Shown piece after piece: positions 1 to 8,100 of a stretch of DNA of 22,332 bases (the stretch's first letter is position 1; each line of letters starts with the position of its first letter). The notes beneath the pieces are model-generated. The model was not told the origin of the DNA and searched no databases. It worked only from the letters and a program-made list of their open reading frames with translations. Source of the DNA: Schizochytrium sp. CCTCC M209059 (taxonomy: Eukaryota > Sar > Bigyra > Thraustochytrida > Thraustochytriidae); contig KN805438.1 of NCBI GenBank assembly GCA_000818945.1, positions 89,292 through 111,623 on the forward strand, in the 5' to 3' direction. A program made the position numbers and the translations under genes.

Positions 1-71
1 GCTCGCGTGGACGAGGGGTAAATTTCCCGGCGCCGCAAGGCTCGCGCGGAGTCCGGCCTCCGCGCCGCCAT
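1..71 (-). CDS. Possible 5' end of a leftward gene, cut by the window edge (weak)
   Basis: An ATG on the minus strand at 71-69 opens a frame of 23 codons that stays open to the window edge. The start context is good, with A at -3 and G at +4. The visible peptide begins MAARRPDS and holds seven arginines and only two acidic residues, so it could be a nuclear or organelle-targeted N-terminus. In GC-rich DNA an open stretch of this size is expected by chance, and nothing in it identifies a family. On the plus strand the same edge reads six codons (ARVDEG) and then TAA at 19-21, so a rightward gene ending here is an equally possible reading. Confidence 0.17.
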   Translation of the reverse strand, partial: MAARRPDSARALRRREIYPSSTR

Positions 72-75
72 TCTC

Positions 76-110
76 AGCGCAGCGCAGCGCGGCGCAGCGC
101 GGCGCGGCGC
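76..110. repeat. Pentanucleotide microsatellite (RGCGC)7
   Basis: Seven head-to-tail 5-base units, AGCGC or GGCGC, lie immediately upstream of the possible leftward ATG at 71. All seven units agree except for the purine at the first position. Confidence 0.8.
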
Positions 111-605
111 AGGCCTGCTCCGACGGCGGCACGAAAAGCGCCGAGCGGCGCGGGCAGAGCAGAACTCGGCAGGCAGGCAGGCAGAGCCGCGGCTCGATCG
201 ACCGGCTGCGGCGCGAAGGGCGCGAGGAGGAGCTGCAGGAAGCAGTCGAGCAGGCACCACCGGAGTTTCACGGTTCGGTTTGGAGGGAGGGGAGAGAATC
301 GGAGAAAAAGGAAAAATAAGGAAATGATAGTGGAGAAAGAAATCCTGAGCGACCGAGCCGATGCAAGGCGCGCGTGCATCGGCTCCCCCCCGCCATCCAC
401 CATTGGTCGGCCGTGCCGAGGACAAAAGGGCCCGCGGCTCGGCTCCCCGCACGCACGCGCCGGGCCGCAGCCGCGCAGGTCCTGCCGGGCGGACGGTCCC
501 GGCGGGGGAGAAAGCGAGAGAGCGAGAAAGAGAGGACGAGCGAGCGAGCCTCGGCCGGCGCGGGCTGAGCTGCACGCGCGGCCATCCATCCGCTCGCAGC
601 TCGCG

Positions 606-670
606 TTTCTGTTGCTGTTTCTGTTTCTGTTTCTGTTTCTTTTCTTTTCTTTTCTTTTCTTTTCTTTCTT
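606..670. repeat. Compound pyrimidine microsatellite (TTTCTG)n then (TTTTC)n
   Basis: Hexamer units of the TTTCTG type pass into pentamer TTTTC units, followed by irregular T runs to about 775. The top strand is almost purely pyrimidine. It may act as a poly-pyrimidine promoter element for the downstream gene, but this is inference. Confidence 0.8.
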
Positions 671-913
671 GGGCGGCTTTTTTTTGTTTTCGAATTTCTT
701 CCTCTGCCCTGGGTGGGATTTTTTGGTTTCTTTTTTTTTCTTTCCTTTGGTGCGGCTTGAATTCCTTTTTTTTTAAAGCCTTGCTTCCTCTTTCTAGAGC
801 GCATGGCTCGACTGCGCTCGGGCGCTGGCGCGGAGGCTCGAGCAAATCGCCAACGAGCGAACGTGAGGGACCGCGGGAATAGGCCGCGCGGAGGTTGTTG
901 AAGCACGCAAGCA

Positions 914-941
914 GAGCGAGCGAGCGAGCGAGCGAACGAAC
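914..941. repeat. Tetranucleotide microsatellite (GCGA)n grading to (ACGA)n
   Basis: Units of GCGA repeat from about 914 and end as ACGA units. The repeat lies within the presumed 5' region of the protease gene. Confidence 0.7.
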
Positions 942-972
942 AATCGCAAGGGCGAGAGTGCAGTGTTGAATT

Positions 973-1048
973 GCAGCAGCATAGCAATAGCAGCAGCAGT
1001 AGCAGCAGCAGCATCCGGCTGACTGTCTGACTGACCGACCGACCGCAG
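973..1048. repeat. (AGC)n trinucleotide tract followed by (GACY)n tetranucleotide tract
   Basis: Imperfect AGC units run from 973 to 1013. A GACT/GACC tetramer tract follows at about 1021-1046. Both lie just before the protease start and are probably part of its 5' untranslated region. Confidence 0.7.
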
Positions 1049-1107
1049 GTCCCGCGGCTCGCTCTAAATCACATCGCCGAAACAAAAGGAGCAAAGCAAG
1101 CGAGAAG

Positions 1108-3006
1108 ATGGGCATCATGAGAAAGTCCTGCTTCCTCGTCGCCATGGCGCTCGCGGCGCTCGCGGCACCCGCACAGGCCAAAGCCAACATCCGCGCACCA
1201 GCAGCAGCAGCAGCAGCACAAGAGACCGAACGTCTCGGACGCGCGCTCGCGGCGACCATCGAGGACAAGGAGGACGCGCCCCTCGAGGCCGTGCACGTGC
1301 TCGAAATGAACCAAACCGCAGATGACGATCTCGAGCTCTACTTTGAGGTGCGCAACGAATCGTACACCTTTTCCCTCAAGAGATTCAAGCAGTTCTACGG
1401 CGCCAAGGCCAACGCTCACCTCAAGAACCTCACGTACGATGAAAACGACACCACCGTCTACGACGCCCATTTCACCTTTATCACCCGCGCCAAGGGTGAA
1501 CAGCTGGGCGTTGTCACCATCATGCACGACGGCACCGCACATGGCGTTTTCCTCCTCAAGAACGGAGACCTCGTCCGCATCTCCTCGGCAGACCACTTTG
1601 TTCGCAAACTCGGCGCCGACCGATTCAGAAATCTCCGATCCGAGGCCGCGTCCGAGGCCCGTTACTTCGCTGCGCAAGTCCTCGCTCCCAAAGCTGGCAG
1701 CAGTGATGAACACCGCCGCGCGCTTCTCGAACAGAACATCGACATGTCTGCATTCGATGATGTCGCAAACCACGACGACAACGAACAAGTCTTGACCGAG
1801 GGCCGCCTGCGCGGACTCGCCTCGTGCACCTTCCCGGGCCACTCTGTCGCCTACGACATTGGCGTGGTCTACGATGACGACTTTCTCAATATCTTCAACG
1901 ACGATGAGGATGCCGTCAATCACTACATTGAGGCCACCATTGCAGAGAGCAACCTCATTCTCCGCGAGTTTGCCAATGTCATTGTCCGTCTCAAGGAAGT
2001 CACATACAATGACTTTGGCACCTGCGTTGCTTCCATCTCCACGGAACTCGACAGGCTCGAGTCATATGCCAAGGCTCGCACCTCAGTCGCGCATTGGCAT
2101 CGCATCTCTGGCTGTGCCTTCGGTGGCGTGGCTGGCGTGGCAAACACGGGCCAGCTCTGCTCATCCTCGGTCAAGTACGCTACTGCCGTATCCACCTTTG
2201 GCTCCTACCGCGAAACCTTTCTCATCTTCCTCCACGAGCTCGGCCATGTTTTGGGGGCCAGGCATCCCTTTGACTACAATGGCAACGCTGCCGGCGAGAC
2301 CGGGGGCATCATGGACTACGTCTACGGAGCCAGAAAGGGCATGCTCAGTGGCACAAGTACCATTGGCTTCACGGACGCGACGCTTCAGTACTTTTGCTCC
2401 AAGATCAACGCCCTCGACATCGACGGTGCATGCGACTATGCCCATCCCTTTGATGAGGACAGCGACTCGGAAAGCGTTTGCGGTGATGGAATCATCTCGG
2501 GTGACGAGGAATGCGAGTGCCCCGATATCGGTGACACAAAGTGTGGTTCGGGAAACAAAAAGTGCAAAAACTGCAAGCTCAACAAGCCTGCGATGAAGTG
2601 CAGCAAGCACTTTCTCATGCAGATCCTTCACGGACCCATTGAGGGATCACAGGCTCACTCCGACTGCTGCTCGGATAGCGGCGAGCTTGCCGATGCCCTC
2701 ACGCCTTGCAATGTGAAAAACGGCGAGCCTGGTGGCTACTGTAGTCTTGGCAAGTGCGTCAACCGCTGCGAAGATTTCAAGGGCGCCCTCACGATGTGTG
2801 GCGTCATGCACTCGTACAGTGGCTGCCGCCAGCAGTGCATCCATCCTACCAAGGGTTACTGCTCTAGCGAGCTCATGTACACGGACTACAGGAACAAAAA
2901 GGCCCCTGCCAGCTACCTCGAGGATGGCTCCAAGTGCATGATTGACAGCTCTACCGTCGGCATGTGCTCTAGCGGACACTGCGTCAAGGATGCTGACGCG
3001 AACTGA
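1108..3006 (+). CDS. Secreted ADAM/reprolysin-like (M12B) zinc metalloprotease with disintegrin-like Cys-rich tail
   Basis: The 632-residue protein is predicted to be secreted and to cut proteins with a catalytic zinc. A signal peptide spans residues 1-24 (hydrophobic 9-20, AQA cleavage-type end at 22-24), followed by six Ala from a GCA repeat. The pro-region (about 40-235) holds four N-glycosylation sequons (N68, N83, N107, N113) and no cysteine. The catalytic region (about 240-440) carries the zinc motif HELGHVLGARH at 376-386, with E377 as the catalytic base, and a metzincin Met-turn GGIMDY with M402. A disintegrin-like block starts at C458 (CGDGIISGDEECEC), and Cys-rich sequence continues to the end. 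There is no transmembrane segment, unlike most animal ADAMs. The reprolysin signature normally has Asp directly after the third His; here it is HPFD. The start has A at -3 and G at +4. Family assignment is strong; the substrate is unknown. Confidence 0.9.
   Translation: MGIMRKSCFLVAMALAALAAPAQAKANIRAPAAAAAAQETERLGRALAATIEDKEDAPLEAVHVLEMNQTADDDLELYFEVRNESYTFSLKRFKQFYGAKANAHLKNLTYDENDTTVYDAHFTFITRAKGEQLGVVTIMHDGTAHGVFLLKNGDLVRISSADHFVRKLGADRFRNLRSEAASEARYFAAQVLAPKAGSSDEHRRALLEQNIDMSAFDDVANHDDNEQVLTEGRLRGLASCTFPGHSVAYDIGVVYDDDFLNIFNDDEDAVNHYIEATIAESNLILREFANVIVRLKEVTYNDFGTCVASISTELDRLESYAKARTSVAHWHRISGCAFGGVAGVANTGQLCSSSVKYATAVSTFGSYRETFLIFLHELGHVLGARHPFDYNGNAAGETGGIMDYVYGARKGMLSGTSTIGFTDATLQYFCSKINALDIDGACDYAHPFDEDSDSESVCGDGIISGDEECECPDIGDTKCGSGNKKCKNCKLNKPAMKCSKHFLMQILHGPIEGSQAHSDCCSDSGELADALTPCNVKNGEPGGYCSLGKCVNRCEDFKGALTMCGVMHSYSGCRQQCIHPTKGYCSSELMYTDYRNKKAPASYLEDGSKCMIDSSTVGMCSSGHCVKDADAN
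1201..1218 (+). repeat. In-frame (GCA)6 microsatellite coding poly-alanine
   Basis: Six perfect GCA codons encode A32-A37, just after the signal peptide of the metalloprotease. The site lies in a linker, where length variation would probably be tolerated. Confidence 0.85.
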
Positions 3007-3017
3007 TCGCTCTTCGT

Positions 3018-3020
3018 CTT

Positions 3021-3051
<31 letters not shown>

Positions 3052-3052
3052 T
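3018..3052. repeat. (TCTGTC)n/(TC)n tract after the protease stop codon
   Basis: A pyrimidine-only repeat begins about 12 bases after the TGA, in the presumed 3' UTR, and passes from TCTGTC units to plain TC dinucleotides. Confidence 0.75.
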
Positions 3053-3107
3053 CATTTCGTTACACCCCTCTTAGATTTCTCTTCTCTTCCATGGTGCTTC
3101 GGCGCGC

Positions 3108-3130
3108 GCTTTGCTTTGCTTTGCTTTGCG
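3108..3130. repeat. Pentanucleotide microsatellite (GCTTT)4
   Basis: Four consecutive GCTTT units. The complementary AAAGC unit recurs near other gene starts in the window, for example 3775-3785 and 10752-10790. Confidence 0.75.
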
Positions 3131-3162
3131 ACATGCTTTTACCGAGCCTCGTAGTGTAGCAG

Positions 3163-3217
3163 GCACCACCACCCGCCACCACCACCACTCTGACTGACTG
3201 ACTGACAGACAGACAGC
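3163..3217. repeat. (ACC)n tract followed by (GACT)n/(GACA)n tract
   Basis: CCACCA-type triplets run to about 3187, then GACT and GACA tetramers to about 3217. The tetramer tract resembles the GACT/GACC tract upstream of the protease gene. Confidence 0.65.
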
Positions 3218-3563
3218 CTCGTCTTTCCCCTTCTTCTGACCCAAGACTTGCTGGCTGTCTCTCTTCTGATTTCAACTCCCGTTGCGCGCAAGGGAATGTG
3301 TGCAACATCTGCCTTTTGATGATCTTAAAATTGCCTTCGGGCTGACGCTGATATTTGATCTGATTTTGATTACTCTTTTTCTTCCACCTGTCGAACCTTT
3401 GCTCTGCTCATCTCCGCTCTCGATGCGTGCTTGGCTCGCCCGTCATCGTAACCCAAGGGACGCACCTCCCCAGCAACCTTACTGCAGACTGCAGATAAGG
3501 CACACCCATGTCTCTGCGAGACTTTCATACTACCTTCTTCGCTGGCTTACTTGCTTCGTGGCC

Positions 3564-3570
3564 TATATAT
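3564..3570 (+). promoter_or_regulatory. TATA-like element, candidate core promoter of the dehydrogenase gene
   Basis: TATATAT lies 361 bases before the dehydrogenase ATG. It is followed within about 10 bases by a pyrimidine tract (CT repeats to about 3594) and then an alternating CG run to 3608. The pyrimidine tract could serve as an initiator, giving a leader of about 330 bases. This rests on pattern alone. Confidence 0.4.
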
Positions 3571-3574
3571 CGCC

Positions 3575-3611
3575 CCACTCTCTCTCTCTCTCACTCGCGC
3601 GCGCGCGCTCC
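3575..3611. repeat. (CT)n followed by (CG)n dinucleotide tract
   Basis: The CT repeat passes through CACTCG into about five CG dinucleotides. Alternating CG of this kind can adopt left-handed DNA under supercoiling. It sits directly downstream of the TATA-like element. Confidence 0.7.
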
Positions 3612-3890
3612 CAGACACGCTGAAGAAGAATCGTTTGTTCACGCACGGCCCTCGCACGGTAACGCGGCAAAGGTTGCGATTTGCGACAAAAAAGAAAAGA
3701 AAGAAAGAAAGAAAGGGGAAAAAAGACGGTGTTGAGCTTGGTGTTAGTTGAGCCGAAGTCTTGATGTCAAAAACAAAGCAAAGCAATCCGTCAACCCATT
3801 GATCGATCCTCGATCCCGCGAGCAGAGCAGTTAGCAAGCCAGCAGGCGAAGTCGACGCGGCAAGCCGGGCGCTAGGAGAGAAGAGAGATA

Positions 3891-3920
3891 AGACAAGACA
3901 AGACAAGACAAGACAAGAGA
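3891..3920 (+). repeat. Pentanucleotide microsatellite (AGACA)n in the dehydrogenase leader
   Basis: About five AGACA units end roughly 12 bases before the ATG at 3931, so they lie in the 5' untranslated region. The run is purine-rich and lacks ATG, which leaves it open for scanning ribosomes. Confidence 0.8.
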
Positions 3921-3930
3921 GAAAGCGAAG

Positions 3931-4767
3931 ATGCTCAAGGCAGGTGCAGGCAGGCTCGCTGGCCAGGTTTGCGTTGTCACCGGCGCGGCCGGTGGCATCG
4001 GGCGCGCCTCGGCAGTGCTCTTTGCGGAAAACGGCGCCGACGGCATCGTTCTCGCCGACGTTGACCAGGATGGCGCCGAAGAGACCCGGAGGCTCATCGA
4101 AGACGCCGTCGGCCCCGGCAAGGCCGTTGTGCAGCCCACGGATGTCTCCAAGATCGACGCTTGCGAGGCCATGATCGATCGCGCCGAAAAGGAATTTGGC
4201 AAGCTCACCGTGCTTTTCAACAATGCCGGCATCATGCACAGCAACGACGATAATGCAGAGACTACCGAAGAAAACATTTGGGACCTCACCATGGCCATCA
4301 ATGTCAAGGGCGTCTTTTTTGGCTGCAAGTTCGGCATTCCCGCCATGCGCAGGGCCGGAGGAGGATCAATTATCAACACTGCCTCCTTTGTTAGCACGCT
4401 CGGCGCCGCAACGCCCCAGCTCGCGTACACCAGCTCAAAGGGCGCGGTGCTCTCCATGACCCGCGAGCTTGCCGTCATCCATGCACGTCAAAACATTCGT
4501 GTAAACAACCTTTGCCCTGGGCCGCTCAACACTCCGCTTCTGCAAAAATTTCTCGACACCGAGGAGAAGCGCCAGCGCCGTCTCGTGCACAACCCCATGG
4601 GTCGCTTCGGCGAGGCTTCGGAAATGGCCCAAGCCGCTCTCTTTCTCGCCAGCAAGGAATCCTCTTTCGTCACCGGCACTTCTCTCTATGTCGATGGCGG
4701 CATCACGGCCGCATATGTGACTCCTGAAGAAGAAGTCGACCCCTTTGGCGGACCTCCTCAATGGTAG
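3931..4767 (+). CDS. Classical short-chain dehydrogenase/reductase (SDR), NAD(P)-dependent oxidoreductase
   Basis: The 278-residue length and motifs match the classical SDR family, which oxidises alcohols or reduces carbonyls with NAD(H) or NADP(H) in a single Rossmann domain. The cofactor-binding TGAAGGIG motif is at 17-24, and D43 at the end of the second strand favours NAD over NADP. NNAG is at 97-100. The catalytic tetrad is complete: N124, S152, Y166 and K170 (YTSSK). A CPGP motif follows the active site, and a VDGG motif near the C-terminus is typical of the FabG, glucose-dehydrogenase and hydroxysteroid-dehydrogenase-like groups. There is no clear signal or targeting peptide, so the enzyme is probably cytosolic. 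The ATG has A at -3. The substrate cannot be told from sequence, and the neighbours give no pathway hint. Confidence 0.93.
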   Translation: MLKAGAGRLAGQVCVVTGAAGGIGRASAVLFAENGADGIVLADVDQDGAEETRRLIEDAVGPGKAVVQPTDVSKIDACEAMIDRAEKEFGKLTVLFNNAGIMHSNDDNAETTEENIWDLTMAINVKGVFFGCKFGIPAMRRAGGGSIINTASFVSTLGAATPQLAYTSSKGAVLSMTRELAVIHARQNIRVNNLCPGPLNTPLLQKFLDTEEKRQRRLVHNPMGRFGEASEMAQAALFLASKESSFVTGTSLYVDGGITAAYVTPEEEVDPFGGPPQW

Positions 4768-5150
4768 AAAACAAGAGCCAGATATGGTCTTCATCATCGG
4801 TAACAATCGAAACATTTGTAGGTAAAGTCCTGTGCTTGCGTAGAAATAAGCCGCCTACATGCACGAGACATGATTAGATGTTTTCGCCTTGCGTGCAACC
4901 ATCGAAACACAAAATGCAAAGGAATCAATTCGATTTTGAAAACGAATACCTCTCGGTATACTGCATTTCATTCATAGTGTCCGCTTGAACCGCCCTTTCG
5001 CACCTAGCTTTGATGCGTGCGTTTCTGCTTTTGTATTTTCTTTTAATACATCGTCCGGCATGAGAGGGCTGTCTCCAACTGTCGAAATATAGCTTCAATC
5101 TCGCTCATACCCGTCCCTGGACTACGATTTAATTCCAGATTGACAGTTGC
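4768..5150. other. Convergent spacer between the dehydrogenase and the leftward giant gene
   Basis: The 383 bases must hold the 3' UTRs of two genes that face each other. The DNA is more AT-rich than the flanking genes. No AATAAA is seen for the dehydrogenase. On the minus strand two ATTAAA hexamers lie downstream of the giant gene's stop. No RNA gene or repeat is visible. Confidence 0.6.
5128..5133 (-). terminator. Candidate polyadenylation hexamer ATTAAA for the leftward giant gene
   Basis: TTTAAT on the plus strand reads ATTAAA on the minus strand, 18 bases after the TAG at 5153-5151. A second copy lies at 5047-5042. ATTAAA is the commonest variant of AATAAA in animals, but signals in this lineage may be looser. 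Confidence 0.3.
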
Positions 5151-8100
5151 CTAGCTTGTAAGTCTGTCAAAGGCGTCGTAAATCTTGGATTGAATGCGAT
5201 CCCTCGTCGTAAGAATGCCCTGCTGACGTCGAAGCTCCTGGATTTTCTGGCGTTTGAGCTTGGTCTTCTCGCGATCATTCTTTTTTCGAAGTTCAGCTCG
5301 CACTTCCGCAAACAACTCGCGCTTTCGATCCCAATACGCCTCGCCTAGAAAGGCCTTGCACATGGCAATCTTGATCTCAAACGCAGGCTGAAACATCATC
5401 GGATACTTGACGTGAACCTCGTAAACTTGCTCAAAGTTCATGCGAGTCGTACTTCCGTAAATGCGCTCAATGTGCTGCACGATACGCTTCAAGTCAAAGT
5501 GATCGTCCGGATCAAGCTGGTGTTGCAGGACCATGACGCGCTTCAAGTCGTCGAGTAGTACCTCGCCTTTTCCCTCCGTATCCGCAAACTTGAACATGAG
5601 ATTCACCAACTCACGCGGCCCAAACATGCACATGGTCGCAAGCGCATGTAAGAGCTCTCGAAAATCCATACGGCCATCTCCACTCACGTCCAGAAATTTG
5701 AATATACGCCGCGAAAGTGCGTTCTCCTCACATCCAATGTAGTACATGAATTGCCCCAGGGTTACTTCCCCCTCGTGATCAGTGTCCATTGCTGAAAAGC
5801 ACGACATCAGCTTTCGCGTATCTTTCTTCGACATGCACACTCCACTAATCGTCTGTTCAAGCTTATGGAGCTTGAGCGCCTCATCGTCTTCGCCCTCGCG
5901 ATTAAATTCAACCTCCTTGATCTCCTGCTCGAGCTCATGAAGAATTTGCGCGACACGCTTGTTTCCGGGATTCTGCTCAAACATGGCCTGGAACTCTGCC
6001 TTGCGTTCGTAAAGTTTGCCCAAGTCGACCGCCGTCGGTGCCATGTAAGTCTCGCTGCGGGCGACCCACAGCCGAAAGGGTTCGCGGACGCGCTCTCGTT
6101 TCTTTTCTGGCACGCCCATTTCGCCATCCAAGCACTCATAACCACGATTTCCCAAAGTTTCCGCGTCAGCATCCCCAATAGCCACACGCACATCCACAAT
6201 GCTCTCACCAGGCGTGCCCTCCCTTGACACAAGAATCGCAAAGGTAGGGATCTTTGAATTGTAAACGGCATCTTGCTGTGGCACGCGAGCCCGAGCCCCT
6301 TTGCTCGCGGCGGTCAGCCTTCCCAAGGCCGTAGATAGCTTGTTCATGTCGGAATGGCCCGTTGCTCGCTGCGCAGCTTGCGTTGCACGCGTGCTTACTC
6401 TACGCGAGGCCTTGGCCAAGGCCAGTGACGCGCGCCGCCGTCGCCCCGCCCACACGTCTTCTCCGCTTTCGTTATCCTCATTCTCCCGGCCTCCATCTTG
6501 CGCGCCTGGCTGTTCGTCGTCCTCAGATGCCGAAAGCCCTTCGGAGCTATCGTCATCTTCGTCGTCGTCGTCATCACTGCCATTGTCGTCGCTGTTATTG
6601 TCATCAAGCCCTAGACGCGGGCCCAGCCTTGGATCGACCTCACAGTCGAGTCGCAGCCCACGAATGTGGTGAAGTGCCGTTGTCGACGTCCGCGTCCATA
6701 AATATACGGGTTCAGCCAACTGAAAGCACTCGCAAAGATCTCGTCGCACACAGCTCCAGATGGCCAACCCCCGTTGGCGAAGCTTGCCATTCAGTAACTT
6801 CATGCCCAGCTCTTCGTCGGCACCAACAGTGAGTTTCAGCGAAGCAATGCCTTCCGCAATGCCTAATCTGCCCCGCTGCCGCTCCATGATGACAGCTTTC
6901 ATTCGCTGCTTTTCGCGCTCCCGATCCGTCATCAAGAGTTCTTTAATTCCTTCAAAGCCAGTTACGCGAGGCTCCAGGTCCGGATCTGTTGCGTCTCGTG
7001 ATGCTTGCACAGCATCATCGAGAAGGTCTCGAACCATTCGCTCTGTATCCGTCATGTGCTCGTCGTCTTCCTCGTTCGCTTGCGAGTCGCCATCGCCTTC
7101 GTCATCTTCCGCGTCCACGGCAGCGCGGTGCGCATGATCATTGTCCACGCGATTACGTGCAGCGAGCATTTGGTCCTGCACCGCCACGAGCTCTGCAGGC
7201 TTGAGCCGGTTCGCCGGTACAATTGCTGTCCATGCTTTGTACTTGACCTCGCGCCGAATCTGCATGATATCCTTTTCGAGTTTGCGCACCGTGCGTTTGT
7301 CTAGAGTCATGCACTGCATTCGCTCCTGCGAGCACATCGTCACGAAGGCCTCTGTACGTGTCTCGTTTTCCTCCATTGACCTCTTTACGCATGCCTCTAG
7401 ACGTGTCGTCTGCTCCTTCAAATAAGCGCGTGTCTCCGCGTCATTCATCTGCACGCTTGCAAGGTCCGTTGCCAAAAGCTCGCGGCGCCACGCCCACTCG
7501 CAACGGACCACGTCAGCTATCTTACGATACTCGCGCATGATGGTGCGCTGCAGCGTCAGCTCCATTGTCAATCGCGTCGTCTCATGCACTACAAAAGCTC
7601 GCAACATGGACAGAATCTCAGAATGGCTTCGCTTGATGTTAGCAGAGCACTCTGAAAGCCACTGACCCTCAATCTCCATAAGCTCCCGCTCCAGCGTCAA
7701 CGAGTTTTCAGGGGCCGTTTGCGCAAACAGCAAGCGTACTTTGGCGTCTTCAAGCGCAGCGTATCCGTGCTCGCCACGATCGAGCTCGCCACGACGCTGC
7801 GTCAGGTATTTACCCACCAGTCCAGCCAAGTGCTCTGTCGTTCGAAGCTGCTGTAATTGTGCGCGCACAAACGCCGAGGTTTCGCCATGATAGCGAAGCC
7901 GCTTGGCGTAATTCGAAGCGAAGCGTTCGCACACGAGAATACGCAAGCGCACCGAGGCGCCAAGGTTGCCCCAAAATTTGTGCTTTGCCTTGGCGCTCCC
8001 GGTCACAATGTCCGAGAAATGCTGCTGATTGCCCTCGCACCGCGCCAGCAGCGAGTTGAACATTGAAATTTGCTCCAACGCGCTTTGCTGCGCAGTGTAC

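Larger units (their letters stand above)
72..1107. other. Intergenic region upstream of the metalloprotease gene
   Basis: No convincing gene is seen in this 1 kb. Open frames exist on both strands, but they translate to low-complexity peptides rich in Arg/Ala/Ser or Phe/Leu and follow the microsatellites. The stretch changes from GC-rich (72-600) to T-rich (601-780) and back. An inverted CCAAT box (ATTGG) lies at 402-406. No clear TATA box precedes the protease gene. A short upstream ATG frame at 803-901 (32 codons) would be a uORF if the transcript starts that far upstream. Confidence 0.6.
3007..3930. other. Spacer: protease 3' region and dehydrogenase promoter/5' UTR
   Basis: No supported gene lies in these 924 bases. 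Open frames here are low-complexity products of repeats. The left part is CT-rich and should hold the protease 3' UTR; no AATAAA is visible there. The right part holds a TATA-like element, a CT/CG tract, GAAA repeats and a pentamer repeat before the dehydrogenase ATG. A short upstream ATG frame at 3764-3802 (12 codons, T at -3) lies in the likely leader. Confidence 0.6.

Noticed and set aside
268..1014. Long open frames on both strands (up to 248 codons) in the upstream spacer
   Set aside because: They translate microsatellites into Leu, Arg, Lys, Glu-Thr or Phe runs. No conserved-looking segment is present.
1069..1923. A 284-codon open frame on the minus strand inside the metalloprotease gene
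   Set aside because: It lies antisense to a well-supported coding region and its Val/Glu-rich composition mirrors the codon bias of the real frame. No domain or signal is visible.
1859..2596. A 245-codon plus-strand frame overlapping the metalloprotease in another frame
   Set aside because: Ser/Thr/Pro-rich shadow frame. The main frame holds the zinc motif, Met-turn and patterned cysteines.
1108..3006. Assignment of the metalloprotease to leishmanolysin (M8) or serralysin (M10B)
   Set aside because: M8 has a long insertion before its third zinc ligand, while here the ligands are compact (HExxHxxGxxH). The HP after the third His recalls serralysins, but the CGDG...EECEC disintegrin-like tail and absence of RTX repeats favour M12B.
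3547..4239. A 230-codon minus-strand open frame spanning the dehydrogenase leader and 5' half
   Set aside because: It is antisense to the catalytic SDR sequence and continues through microsatellite DNA, so it is a composition artefact.
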